18,227 bases of DNA, from the NCBI GenBank assembly GCA_002424095.1, contig DIPL01000007.1:1-18227 (forward strand). Direction: 5' to 3'. Shown one piece after another: positions 6,274-15,050 of this stretch. The stretch comes from Christensenella sp. UBA5489 (GTDB lineage Bacteria > Bacillota > Clostridia > Christensenellales > UBA1242). Made by a program: the position numbers and the translations under genes. The notes under the pieces are model-generated. The model was not told the DNA's origin and did not search any database. It saw only the letters and a program-made list of their open reading frames with translations. Numbering within the stretch: the first letter of the stretch is position 1; each line of letters begins with the position of its first letter.

Positions 6274-6798
6274 TTACACAACCTCCCCATTTATTAGGTC
6301 TATTGCGTCTGATATGCTTCCAACCGTAGCACTAATAGCGCTTATGTTGCTTGAATATCCATCCAATGTGCTTTGTAAATCACTTTCTAAACTATCTAGT
6401 AAGTTATCTACTTCTGTTTTATTGTAATAATTTGATAGGTCAACATCAAAGCTACCAACATGCTCCCATGCGTTATTTATTCTGATATACTCGTCAAAAC
6501 CGTTGTTTTGTTCGCCGTCTTGCTTTGCAATAAGATAAATTACATTTGGACTTATGTTTGTAGTTGGCAACGAAGCAACAATATTAAAGCCAGCCCTATT
6601 TGCAATAAGATTATTGACTTCCGTCTTTGAATAAGTATCTGCTTTCAAATAATAATCTTCTAAACTTTCATTAGCCATATTTATTATGTTGCGTAGTTCT
6701 ACAATCTTGTTTGCATCAACTAAGCTAACGCCATCTAATTGAACATCGTCAACCTTTGATAGATTGACAAATTTGTTTGTTAAAATTAAACCGTTCAT
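6274..6798 (-). CDS. tail fibre/adaptor protein
   Basis: The start at 6798 (174 residues) has a perfect AGGAGGA site upstream; an earlier in-frame start overlaps the preceding gene and is not supported. Two copies of a phage fibre motif occur, YYLKADTYSKTEVNNLI (about 50-66) and NYYNKTEVDNLL (about 135-146). Between them lies a small domain with NVIYLIAKQDG and FDEYIRINNAWEHVGS, common in Bacillota phage head or tail fibre proteins. The C-terminus is a probable trimeric coiled coil (LDGYSSNISAISATVGSI). It sits directly between the collagen-like fibre and the diversified tip protein, so it may attach or orient that tip; this is inference from order. Confidence 0.8.
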   Translation of the reverse strand: MNGLILTNKFVNLSKVDDVQLDGVSLVDANKIVELRNIINMANESLEDYYLKADTYSKTEVNNLIANRAGFNIVASLPTTNISPNVIYLIAKQDGEQNNGFDEYIRINNAWEHVGSFDVDLSNYYNKTEVDNLLDSLESDLQSTLDGYSSNISAISATVGSISDAIDLINGEVV

Positions 6799-6808
6799 AT
6801 CTTCCTCC

Positions 6809-9367
6809 TTATGCCTTTTTTCCGATGGCAATATAAGTTCCAGTAACTACAAAACCATTTGAATTATAGAAGGTAAAACCACTTGTTGTTTTTCCTTTAG
6901 CATGTGCTTGTTTATCCATACCCCTATCGTCGCTACGCGTTTCAGTTGTAAAACTTGGCACTAAAATATAGCCATTTAAACCAGCCTTTGCGAACATTTG
7001 TTTACCCCAGTTTATTGGCGTGTTATAGTTTTGCTCCAAAGCATCTACACAACCATAAATAACTCTAATATCGCCAATGGTGAATGTGTGCCAATTATGT
7101 GGGCTGTTATAGTGTTTTACAGAACCCCACCACAAAAAGTCATTCGTCCATCTATCGACCTTGATTACTTCGCTATGGTCTTCAACTTTAATATTAATAT
7201 TTATTTTATTGAATAAATTTTCAATATTTGTAATATTTGTTACATCACAACTTTTTGCATGGTCTGCTTCTGTTGCTTTATCTGCCAAAGTAGCCCTATC
7301 TGCAAGTAATGCCCTATTTGCTAACTGAGATTTACCAACTATCGCACCACCAGAAATAAGCAAAGCAATATTGTTGAATAGGGTAGATACATCATTTGCA
7401 TTTTGCTGATTTTTATTTTTCTCTGTCAAATTGTAATCAAAAGAGCTTAAACCTTTACCAGTTTCCTTATTAACCTTGTTAGCAAACAACTTATCCAATG
7501 CTTCTTCTACATTGTCTTCGTCGTCATATTTTATTTTTCCAGCTGTGATTATTCCATAGCTAAAATTAGGACTTACGACAGTGTTTAATAAGTAAATTCT
7601 TAACACAAAATTAAATGTTGGAAGTTGGTCAATTCTGATTATGTTATAAACTTGACCATCGTCTACAATGCTTTCAATTTCGTTATAAATAATAATGCCG
7701 TATTTTATGATGTTCTTTTCTGTATCAATAGTATATCTAGCCATTAAGCTTTGAGTTAAAGCGTCTGTGACATCTACATTTGAATACCTATATTCGTAGC
7801 AATCTTGTAATGCATTATAGACCCAATCTTCTGGCAAAATAATGCAAGTTCCTAAGTCTACCCACTTATCACTATCACCAGACGGACCAGCTGGACCTTC
7901 TGGCCCTTGTGGTCCAGTAGCGCCACCAGCATCGCCTTTTTCGCCTTTCTCGCCTTGTGGACCTTCTGGCCCTTGTATTCCTTGAATGCCTTGTGGACCC
8001 ATTGGTCCTTGTGGACCAACTTCACCTTGTGGTCCTTGTGGTCCTTGTATTCCTTGTGTGCCTTGTGGACCAGTTGGGCCAACTTCGCCTTGTATTCCTT
8101 GTGGTCCTTGTGGGCCAGTGTCTCCAGTATCGCCTTTTATAGGAAGGCCAGCTGTAAACAATCCAGCATATATAAATTTTGTTGTTTCGTCTGCTTTGAT
8201 ATAGATTTTTCCATAGTCTGCATGCTCTGCGTCTATTTCTTCGTTGGCATCTCTTGGAATTATTATCACACATTCGCCAAGTTCCATTCCGTCGTTTGTT
8301 GCTGTTTCCCAGTCTGCCATCATGGCTTCAATAGATGTGTAGATTTTTGAGAATTTCATTCCTTGACCGCGCAACCCTTGTGAACCTTGCGGTCCTTGTG
8401 GACCTTGCAAACCTTGAATGCCTTGTATTCCTTGTGGACCAACTGGACCTTGTGGACCTTGAATACCTTGTATTCCTTGTGGTCCAGCTGGACCAGTTTC
8501 ACCAGCTGGGCCAGTAGGTCCTTGCAAACCTTGAATTCCGCGTGGTCCAGTAGTTCCATAACCAAGTGGGCTAAAGTCTGTGACTTCACCATACAAAACA
8601 TAAGTGTCCACATTTTCAATCAAATAATGTGTGAATACTAGCAGTCTTGTGTATGTTTTGCCTTTTGCAAATAATGTTTCTGTTTGATATACCTTATTGT
8701 CTGTATCTTCAAAAGAATGAACTTGCAAGGTTCCATTTACGGTTTCTGCAACATCACCATCGCCGTCGTTTCTTTCATTTACAACTGCGTGTTCATAATT
8801 AAAGAATACTGAGTTTGGTGTTTTATAACCATCTGTCAAATAGTCAACAATTTCACCTTCTAAGTCTGTGGCATCATACTTTTTAATTGCAATAGCATTT
8901 AGAGCCGTAAGCAATGGCGCTAAGTTGTTGTAATTTTCATTTGATATTGCTATTGGTTGCGCAACTGAATGTTGGTCAATAGCAAGTATAAATGAACCGC
9001 CAACATATACTGTGCTATTGTCGTCGTCTGGATCTTCGTCACTATTATACCAGCGAATACTTGCGGTTGCTAAACCAGGAATGTCGGTATCCCACTTTTG
9101 CAATAAATAATAGTATTCTATTCTACTATCCGTTTTCAGCATTGTTTGCCAACCAGATTGCTGACCATCTGGTCTTGTGATATTTATTTGCACAAGAAGT
9201 TTTCCAACTGGTATAGCCGTGCGTGGATAATCTTCTGTTCCATCGTCTACTGGTGCTTCGTTTTCTTTCCATGTGACAAGAATATACTTAGACGACTTTT
9301 GACCGCGAAAGATTTTCTCGCCACGCTTTGCTTCAACTTCGCCAGCTATGTTATAAATTGCTCTCAT
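6809..9367 (-). CDS. collagen-like tail fibre / upper baseplate protein
   Basis: The start at 9367 (852 residues) has AAAGGAG upstream; a start 15 codons earlier adds a hydrophobic leader with no site. The N-terminal 190 residues (RAIYNIAGEVEAKRGEKIF onward) look like a BppU-type baseplate or fibre attachment domain. Two collagen-like Gly-X-Y blocks follow at about 269-339 and 409-500 (motifs such as GPQGIQGIQGPQGP), separated by a short globular insert. Residues about 640-700 include an alanine-rich stalk (ANRALLADRATLADKATEAD). The C-terminal head ends in GFTFYNSNGFVVTGTYIAIG, typical of a fibre tip. Collagen-like repeats in phages form trimeric rods. Role: virion fibre, probably host-facing. 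Confidence 0.9.
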   Translation of the reverse strand: MRAIYNIAGEVEAKRGEKIFRGQKSSKYILVTWKENEAPVDDGTEDYPRTAIPVGKLLVQINITRPDGQQSGWQTMLKTDSRIEYYYLLQKWDTDIPGLATASIRWYNSDEDPDDDNSTVYVGGSFILAIDQHSVAQPIAISNENYNNLAPLLTALNAIAIKKYDATDLEGEIVDYLTDGYKTPNSVFFNYEHAVVNERNDGDGDVAETVNGTLQVHSFEDTDNKVYQTETLFAKGKTYTRLLVFTHYLIENVDTYVLYGEVTDFSPLGYGTTGPRGIQGLQGPTGPAGETGPAGPQGIQGIQGPQGPVGPQGIQGIQGLQGPQGPQGSQGLRGQGMKFSKIYTSIEAMMADWETATNDGMELGECVIIIPRDANEEIDAEHADYGKIYIKADETTKFIYAGLFTAGLPIKGDTGDTGPQGPQGIQGEVGPTGPQGTQGIQGPQGPQGEVGPQGPMGPQGIQGIQGPEGPQGEKGEKGDAGGATGPQGPEGPAGPSGDSDKWVDLGTCIILPEDWVYNALQDCYEYRYSNVDVTDALTQSLMARYTIDTEKNIIKYGIIIYNEIESIVDDGQVYNIIRIDQLPTFNFVLRIYLLNTVVSPNFSYGIITAGKIKYDDEDNVEEALDKLFANKVNKETGKGLSSFDYNLTEKNKNQQNANDVSTLFNNIALLISGGAIVGKSQLANRALLADRATLADKATEADHAKSCDVTNITNIENLFNKININIKVEDHSEVIKVDRWTNDFLWWGSVKHYNSPHNWHTFTIGDIRVIYGCVDALEQNYNTPINWGKQMFAKAGLNGYILVPSFTTETRSDDRGMDKQAHAKGKTTSGFTFYNSNGFVVTGTYIAIGKKA

Positions 9368-9463
9368 TTTTAACTCCTTTATAAAAAAATTTGTATAAAA
9401 AAGAGCAACCATTTCTGATTACCCTTATTTATTGAGATTGTGCCGTAAAAATTTTACGGTTAA

Positions 9464-9793
9464 TTAGTTTTCCAACTTATTGATTTTGTTCTTTAAACTT
9501 TCAAGTTTGCGTCGTTTATTATCTGCCTTGCGTTTCTCTTCTAATGCAAGCGATTCTGTATCAAACTGTTTTGCTTTTTTAAAATACAAAAATGACAAAA
9601 ACAATACAACAGAAGTGAAAATCAAAATTGATACTACTAAGACCATTTGCAAAATATCTGAAACAAAATCTGTTGTTTCAAGTGAAGGACTTGTCATAGC
9701 AACGGTAGATGCAATAATAATAAATGCGCCAAAGATTAAAATTATAATGCTGAGAACCAAACTAGAAACTTCCAAAAACTTTCTGTTTTTCAT
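9464..9793 (-). CDS. small two-pass membrane protein with C-terminal coiled coil
   Basis: The 109-residue product has hydrophobic segments near residues 9-32 and 47-70, then a charged helical tail (LALEEKRKADNKRRKLESL). AAGGTG precedes the ATG. It has the same layout as the 92-residue protein encoded just upstream, and the two genes are only 2 bases apart, so they may be diverged duplicates or a partner pair. Location between the tail hub and the fibre gene is unusual for a holin. Function unknown; a holin/antiholin-like or virion membrane-interaction role is possible. Confidence 0.75.
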   Translation of the reverse strand: MKNRKFLEVSSLVLSIIILIFGAFIIIASTVAMTSPSLETTDFVSDILQMVLVVSILIFTSVVLFLSFLYFKKAKQFDTESLALEEKRKADNKRRKLESLKNKINKLEN

Positions 9794-9795
9794 AT

Positions 9796-10074
9796 TTACA
9801 CCTTCCTATCATTTTCTAGTGTTTCTATTCGTTCTTTTAATTCTTTATTTATCTTTTTTTGCCTGTCTTTTCTGCGCGAAATAAAACCACCAGGAATAAT
9901 TCCAAGCGCTATTATTATCGTGCAAGCAATGCTGATATATATCAATATTGCTTCAATAATTTCAAGAATGCCATAGTCCATATATCTTGTGAGATTTATA
10001 GAAAATATGGAAATAAGTCCACATATTAAAAGAATTGTTATAAAGTCTGATAATTTTGAATAAAACTTTTTCAT
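9796..10074 (-). CDS. small two-pass membrane protein with C-terminal coiled coil
   Basis: The 92-residue product has hydrophobic segments near residues 11-27 and 40-64, followed by a basic stretch (FISRRKDRQKK) and a short coiled coil (LKERIETLEND). Its ATG overlaps the stop of the 1010-residue tail gene by one base (TAATG), with GGGGT upstream, so it is co-translated with the tail hub. Positive-inside rules put the C-terminal coiled coil in the cytoplasm. I do not recognise a family; see the neighbouring two-pass protein of the same design. Confidence 0.75.
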   Translation of the reverse strand: MKKFYSKLSDFITILLICGLISIFSINLTRYMDYGILEIIEAILIYISIACTIIIALGIIPGGFISRRKDRQKKINKELKERIETLENDRKV

Positions 10075-13000
10075 TACACTTTACCCCTAAACAATAGATA
10101 GATAGGTTTTGTGCTTTCGCCAGCACTAATTGCGTCGTTTACATATATACACAACCTACCTTCGCCATCTAATATACCATAACCAACACAATTTGTCAAA
10201 GCTGTTGTGGAGGCATACATAATAGATTTTGTTTCGTTGTTTACAGTTATGCTTGGCATAGTTTGTTCTACAAATGTTTCAGTATCAATAGTGAGTGCGA
10301 ATTTATTAGGTTTGACTGTAAACGCTACAAACTTATAATCGGTTGATATATCGCCAACAAGTGGCATAGTGTGAGCAAGTCCTTTACCAATAATTATAGA
10401 AGGTGAGTCTGAGACAAAGTTTAATTGACCAGTAAAGCTTATTTCTTCTCTGCTGTCTTTGTCAACAATGAATGGAAAATTTCTATAATCAACAAAAATG
10501 TCGTCTTCGTTTACTTGGACATCAAACTTGTAAAGCATTTTTGCGTTTGCTTTTATGTCTGATGCTGAACTAAAACCATTTGGAATTGCATTGTCTGAGC
10601 CAATGCACACTTCCATATCTTCAAATCTGCCTTTGTCATTTGAATACCTTACATATTTTTCTATGTTATATTCGTCGGTTTTATCTTCACTATAAGTGCC
10701 AGCTGAATAATTATCAGTGGCTTTAAAGTTTATAACAACAGAATTTCCAAAAGGTGAACAAGATACTGGAAGTAAAAATTTATTTTCTGTTGAAGAACCA
10801 TCGTCGTTTACACTTGTTGTTTTAATTATGGCGTATGACAAAGCCTTGTATGTTATATTCTCATTGTTTAATTTACTTTTAATTTGGTTTAATGTTCTTT
10901 CTACGCCAAAAGCAACTCCGTTTAATTCATTTATTACACTAACTCTATCACTAATATTGTCTGAATTGTATAACTGAGATACATCTAAATTATTAGATAC
11001 AATACAAAATTCTTGATAGTCTGGATTCCTTTTTACGCTTTCGCTCTCACTGATTTCATACTGTCTTATACTTTTCTTTAACCCAATAAACTCGTTTAAC
11101 TTATTATAATCTTTTGACCACTCTGTCGTTGTTTTTACTGGCGTGCCAACATATATTTCTTTATTTACAGCAAATGCGTAATAATTATCCATAGAAATTT
11201 GGCCAGCTCTTGGTGTGTCTGCATAATCGCTAAAATATTGGGTTTCTGCTACGGCATGATTACCAGTTCGCAATAGCGTTCCTTTGACTTGCTCGCCAAA
11301 ACTTTCAATGTCAACAGCATTTGATTGTTGGTTATAGTATAACTCGTTCTTTTCAACACTGTTGTCAATTACTTGTTTGAACTGTTTTACTTTGAAGTTT
11401 AAGAAGGGTATATATTTAATTCTAAAAGCTAAATTTTTGATATTTGCTTCTGGAGTGTCATTAAGTGACAAAATATTTTTAATTGCTATTTGGTCAGTCC
11501 AAGCGTCAAGAAAAATTTCTTTATTTATCCTATATGTTAGACCTTTAATAATATTTGACCCTCTTGTATATTCCAAATAATACGCTTTATTATTCGTGCC
11601 AGCATCTGTGGAATAATTATCTAACAGATTGTATTTTGCACTTTCCAAAACCCTATTAGTTATATTTCTTTCCACACCATTATTTACAACAATAACTTCA
11701 ATTATTAGCCCTATATCTTTTGTAAGCTTTATAACAGCGTTGTCGTTTGATATTTCAAAATTTGCTTCTTCTGTTCTTGGTGAAATAAAGCCACCTAGAA
11801 AAGGTTCTGTGATTGCAACATTGCTTGAATAATTGCTCTGTGTGCCGTTTTCAATGTTTGCAACAAAGTTTCTCGCAAAATCGTCAGCGCTATGAACGGC
11901 ATCATATAAACTATAATTGTTTTCTGTAAATTCTTCTGTTGCATCGCCTAAAAAGTCAAATGTTATCGTATTCCAGTTGTTATAATCGTCTAGCTCTGTT
12001 GCAATAACTGAGCCATTGACATCGGTTGTTTGTTTTTCCACTACTTCTGGAATTAGTCTAGGAATCGCATGTATATAACTACCTATCAAACTAAGTGCTT
12101 CAAACAGCGTTCCTTGTGTAAAGCTAAATTCTGGGCTAAGTATATTTTGAAGTCTAGGTCGTACCGTCTCATCCAGAACAAACCTTTGGCTATCTATACC
12201 GCGTCGTCTGAGTTCGCAAACTTTAAGCAACCTATCCACAACTTCTGCAATATTATATCGTTGTGGCACTTGCGTTCCTTGCTCAATTACATTTACTTCC
12301 CATGATATGCGTATATCTGCGTCTCTTACAATATAGTAAACGATATACATAGGGTTTTCATTTATATAATATCGTTGAAAAAATCTATACTTACCAACTT
12401 TGGTATATGTGAATGTAGACAAATTGCTTAGATGCGTGACAATTCCGTCTGGGTCTATTACATAAAACTGTGTCATAGGCACAGTATAGCTTGATTTCGC
12501 AAACACTAGACCACCGTATTGCGCACGCGTTCCACATATAACATTCATTCTAAAACCAGTATTGATAGAAGTTCCGACATATTGATAAGGTCCACGAAGT
12601 CTTGTGTTGTTATTTTGTTGATGGTCAATATTTTCAACCCAAAACCAGCCAAATATTCCGCCACCACTAACGCTTTTAGTATATTTTGCTTCTTGGTCAA
12701 AACCATAATTTTCATCCAAATAATTAGTGAATGTCAAGTTGTCTACTGCGACCCTTTCTGTTATTTTTGTTATTTCAATTAAGCTCAAAGTGTGCTTATA
12801 GATAGGCTCATTTCCTAAACAAATATTTGTCACTGTGTCATTTTCTACATATCTGTAAATAAAATTATCTTCTTGAACACCTTCTATTTCGTCTGTTATG
12901 GTTAGTTTTATTCTTGTAAAAGGCTTTATTGCATCTTGTTCTGCATTATAAAGCACAATATTTGTTGTGTCCAATACATCGTCGCACCTTGAATTGTTAT

Positions 13001-13106
13001 TTATTGGAAGCGCCAGTTGGTTTGTTATATCAACTGGACTAAAATATTTATTATGAAAACTATCAATGCTTGCATTATACTTTTCTAGTTTTACACTACT
13101 TACCAT
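10074..13106 (-). CDS. large tail hub / baseplate structural protein
   Basis: The 1010-residue start at 13106 has AGGAG 8-9 bases upstream and follows the previous stop by 1 base; an earlier ATG (13142) overlaps the preceding gene by 35 bases. The protein is beta-rich throughout, with no membrane segment and no obvious enzymatic motif. Size and position, after the tape-measure slot and before the fibre genes, fit a tail-associated hub or baseplate (Tal/Dit-type) protein. The N-terminal part (SVKLEKYNASIDSF, ITNQLALPINN) looks like a distal-tail-type domain by context only. I cannot name the family. Confidence 0.7.
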   Translation of the reverse strand: MVSSVKLEKYNASIDSFHNKYFSPVDITNQLALPINNNSRCDDVLDTTNIVLYNAEQDAIKPFTRIKLTITDEIEGVQEDNFIYRYVENDTVTNICLGNEPIYKHTLSLIEITKITERVAVDNLTFTNYLDENYGFDQEAKYTKSVSGGGIFGWFWVENIDHQQNNNTRLRGPYQYVGTSINTGFRMNVICGTRAQYGGLVFAKSSYTVPMTQFYVIDPDGIVTHLSNLSTFTYTKVGKYRFFQRYYINENPMYIVYYIVRDADIRISWEVNVIEQGTQVPQRYNIAEVVDRLLKVCELRRRGIDSQRFVLDETVRPRLQNILSPEFSFTQGTLFEALSLIGSYIHAIPRLIPEVVEKQTTDVNGSVIATELDDYNNWNTITFDFLGDATEEFTENNYSLYDAVHSADDFARNFVANIENGTQSNYSSNVAITEPFLGGFISPRTEEANFEISNDNAVIKLTKDIGLIIEVIVVNNGVERNITNRVLESAKYNLLDNYSTDAGTNNKAYYLEYTRGSNIIKGLTYRINKEIFLDAWTDQIAIKNILSLNDTPEANIKNLAFRIKYIPFLNFKVKQFKQVIDNSVEKNELYYNQQSNAVDIESFGEQVKGTLLRTGNHAVAETQYFSDYADTPRAGQISMDNYYAFAVNKEIYVGTPVKTTTEWSKDYNKLNEFIGLKKSIRQYEISESESVKRNPDYQEFCIVSNNLDVSQLYNSDNISDRVSVINELNGVAFGVERTLNQIKSKLNNENITYKALSYAIIKTTSVNDDGSSTENKFLLPVSCSPFGNSVVINFKATDNYSAGTYSEDKTDEYNIEKYVRYSNDKGRFEDMEVCIGSDNAIPNGFSSASDIKANAKMLYKFDVQVNEDDIFVDYRNFPFIVDKDSREEISFTGQLNFVSDSPSIIIGKGLAHTMPLVGDISTDYKFVAFTVKPNKFALTIDTETFVEQTMPSITVNNETKSIMYASTTALTNCVGYGILDGEGRLCIYVNDAISAGESTKPIYLLFRGKV

Positions 13107-13107
13107 A

Positions 13108-13530
13108 TTATCTACTCCTATTGATATTTCCAGCTCTTTCATTTTTAATCGCCAATGTTGAGCCTTCTTGGCGTGATTTGAAGTTATAGTCTATACTTGA
13201 ACTTACCAAATCAATACCATAGGCGGCGGCGCCTAATACTGGATTAACTGCTATTGCGCCCACATAGGCACCAACTCTAAGTGCGCTTGATACTCTATCT
13301 TGCAACACTGAATTTCTTGTATACTGGCCAACCCTTGCTGATGCCATTTGAAAAGCTTGTTTACCAAGATATATTGCTAACGCCTTTGCACCAAAGCCAC
13401 CATTTCCGTTATTTTCTTTTTGTTTTTCTGGGCTTTCTGCATTTGGTGTTGAACCAGGTGTAGTAGGGTCAGCTGGCGTTCCTTCTTCGTCTGTATTTCG
13501 CAAATAAATATTTATATTGCTGTTTTCCAT
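13108..13530 (-). CDS. short protein in the tape-measure position
   Basis: The 140-residue protein has a polar, Pro-rich N-terminus (TPADPTTPGSTPNAESP), a glycine run (NNGNGGFG) and then an Ala/Gly/Val-rich stretch (VGAYVGAIAVNPVLGAAAYG) that could be amphipathic or membrane-inserting. GGAGG precedes the ATG. It lies between a tail protein gene and the large hub gene, where long-tailed phages encode the tape-measure protein, but is far shorter than usual tape measures (often 600-2000 residues). It could be a very short tape measure, a membrane-penetrating ejection protein of a short tail, or an unrelated virion protein. Confidence 0.6.
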   Translation of the reverse strand: MENSNINIYLRNTDEEGTPADPTTPGSTPNAESPEKQKENNGNGGFGAKALAIYLGKQAFQMASARVGQYTRNSVLQDRVSSALRVGAYVGAIAVNPVLGAAAYGIDLVSSSIDYNFKSRQEGSTLAIKNERAGNINRSR

Positions 13531-13550
13531 ATCTCACACCTCCGTTTGTG

Positions 13551-14390
13551 TTATAGTTCTAATTTGTCTTGTAATGTTATTGTTGCAGTTGTAAAAGCAC
13601 CAGCGTTACGGTCTAGCTGTATACCAGTGAATACGCATTGGTTTGTTGTATTAAAACTTTCACCAGTGAAGGCTGGGAATGTCTCTTTTAGGTCAATTCT
13701 TTCGTTTATTCCAAACGGTAGTATGTTTCTAGCGCCTTTTAATAATCGTTCGCCTATGGCATTTTTAAGAACTAATAACTGATAAGAGTAACTATACAAC
13801 TGTGTTTTATTGAATGATTTTCCAATAACAGCGTTTGCCATTTGCGGGCTTTCGGTATCTTTTACCAATGCACATGATGCTGTAAGAACTTCAACTTGAC
13901 CTTCCAATCTAGTTTCTATGTTTGTTGGGTTAAAAACAAGTTCTGTTATTACATCATTTCCCACCAATGCACCTTGCGCGCCACTAATTAAACATGTGCC
14001 AGAAAGGACCAGCGACTGCATAAACTCGCCACTGTCAACGACTGGATCTGTTAGTGGTCGTGAGAAGTCTAAAAAGCTATAATAGGTATATGTATTACCA
14101 TTGCTTGATAAAGTGCCTTTATTATAGCCTAGAAGGCGTGATATTCGTGTGATTTTTTCTGCGTAAGCTTCTTTATTCTCGCATGAAATATAGGCCGAAA
14201 AACCCATTTGTAGTGTTTCAGTATCAATATTTGGTATCTTATAAGGCATGCGTGTTGCATACATTATTATTGGTATTTTGTTTTCGTCAACATTTACCAT
14301 ACTATCAACATGAACTGCAAACTCTGCACCAAGTAAAGTTTCATAAGCTTTTGCCAAGTCTTCTAGTTTTACTAGCTGGTTTTCTATCAT
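13551..14390 (-). CDS. tail structural protein (tube- or terminator-like)
   Basis: The 279-residue protein starts in an ATGA overlap with the previous stop and has GGAGGAG upstream. It is soluble and beta-rich, with an N-terminal half including KIPIIMYATRMPYKIP and a later half with SLVLSGTCLISGAQGALVG and AGAFTTATITLQDKLEL. Position after a gp10-like tail-completion gene and before the tape-measure slot fits a tail terminator or major tail (tube) protein; its length could accommodate both folds. No family is recognised with confidence. Confidence 0.6.
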   Translation of the reverse strand: MIENQLVKLEDLAKAYETLLGAEFAVHVDSMVNVDENKIPIIMYATRMPYKIPNIDTETLQMGFSAYISCENKEAYAEKITRISRLLGYNKGTLSSNGNTYTYYSFLDFSRPLTDPVVDSGEFMQSLVLSGTCLISGAQGALVGNDVITELVFNPTNIETRLEGQVEVLTASCALVKDTESPQMANAVIGKSFNKTQLYSYSYQLLVLKNAIGERLLKGARNILPFGINERIDLKETFPAFTGESFNTTNQCVFTGIQLDRNAGAFTTATITLQDKLEL

Positions 14391-14704
14391 TTAACTACTC
14401 CTCCATAAACTGTGACTAACTTATCTACAAAGTCTGACACTGTTTTTTCTTGATATTGTGGTTTGCTACTTGATTTGTTTGCATAACCAGCGTAGCCAAC
14501 TGGTCCACCAAATACTAATCTGGCGCTTTCTGGACTGTATATCTGGGCGAAAATACCATTGTTTTTTAAATTACCAGGATATGGTGAATACATTCTAGTT
14601 CCAGCCTTTCCAACTGGACCAAGTGGATATGTTCTTACTGGAGCATTATTTTTAGCTATATATGTCAAATCCCATATAAGCATTTCCATAATTATTTTTG
14701 CCAT
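14387..14704 (-). CDS. HK97 gp10-like tail completion / neck protein
   Basis: I choose the ATG at 14704 (105 residues), which has GGGGT upstream and lies 4 bases after the previous stop; the longer frame overlaps that gene by 59 bases. The sequence MAKIIMEMLIWDLTYIAKNN, then APVRTYPLG and PGNLKNNGIFAQIYS, resembles the gp10-like minor virion family, where an 'aP..tG.L...i' pattern recurs. It is followed by a Gly/Tyr-rich VFGGPVGYAGYANKSS. Such proteins connect head to tail. The stop is TGA within an ATGA overlap, showing that TGA is read as stop. Confidence 0.65.
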   Translation of the reverse strand: MAKIIMEMLIWDLTYIAKNNAPVRTYPLGPVGKAGTRMYSPYPGNLKNNGIFAQIYSPESARLVFGGPVGYAGYANKSSSKPQYQEKTVSDFVDKLVTVYGGVVK

Positions 14705-14708
14705 ATTA

Positions 14709-15050
14709 TTACCCCAAAAAGAATACTGTTTCTTTTCTTCTATCTTTATAATTATTAAGTCCGCCAATATTACTAGATTGTTGTTTTACCATGATTATTT
14801 TGTATTCTTCGCCTTCAACAACCATTTGACACTTGTATGGCTTTACTTTGTCTTTGTCTATAATCTCGCTTGTTGCAACAGCATAAACGACTCCAAGATT
14901 AGATATACCATTTGTGAAGGTTGCATCTTGTTGCCAAAAATCATAATCTCTAACCTTAATACTTTGTATTTTTTCTTTTGGTTGTGGTTGACTTTTGAAA
15001 ATGTCCGCCATTAAATCATAATCAAAGTCATAATTGTTATTATCATACAT
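14709..15050 (-). CDS. head-closure / head-tail connector-like protein
   Basis: The ATG at 15050 (113 residues) has GGGGAG 8 bases upstream; a TTG six codons earlier is the alternative. The beta-rich C-terminal half (YKCQMVVEGEEYKIIMVKQQ, then a hydrophobic FFLG end) fits the small head-closure or Ad3-like connector proteins that precede gp10-like genes in siphovirus-type modules. It is the first gene of the visible phage operon; nothing recognisable as phage lies upstream of it, so head and packaging genes are missing from this locus. Confidence 0.55.
   Translation of the reverse strand: MYDNNNYDFDYDLMADIFKSQPQPKEKIQSIKVRDYDFWQQDATFTNGISNLGVVYAVATSEIIDKDKVKPYKCQMVVEGEEYKIIMVKQQSSNIGGLNNYKDRRKETVFFLG

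Noticed and set aside
7907..8350. + strand frames opposite the collagen-like region, with Pro/Cys/Gly or Trp/Leu repeats
   Set aside because: They are antisense readings of the Gly-X-Y repeat of the minus-strand fibre gene; no binding sites, and composition is an artefact of the repeat.
7865..8565. Short periodic DNA repeats that might suggest a CRISPR array
   Set aside because: The period is the 9-base codon pattern of collagen-like triplets in an open frame; there are no spacers of regular length.
6809..9367. A second VR in the collagen-like fibre gene or the other tail genes
   Set aside because: No stretch resembling the TR was found outside 4972-5094; the fibre C-terminus has a different sequence (ends TYIAIGKKA).
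9443..9459. Palindrome ccgtaaaaattttacgg just after the stop of the 109-residue gene
   Set aside because: It could be a weak attenuator, but no T tract follows on the minus strand and the stem is mostly A-T inside, so I do not call it a terminator.
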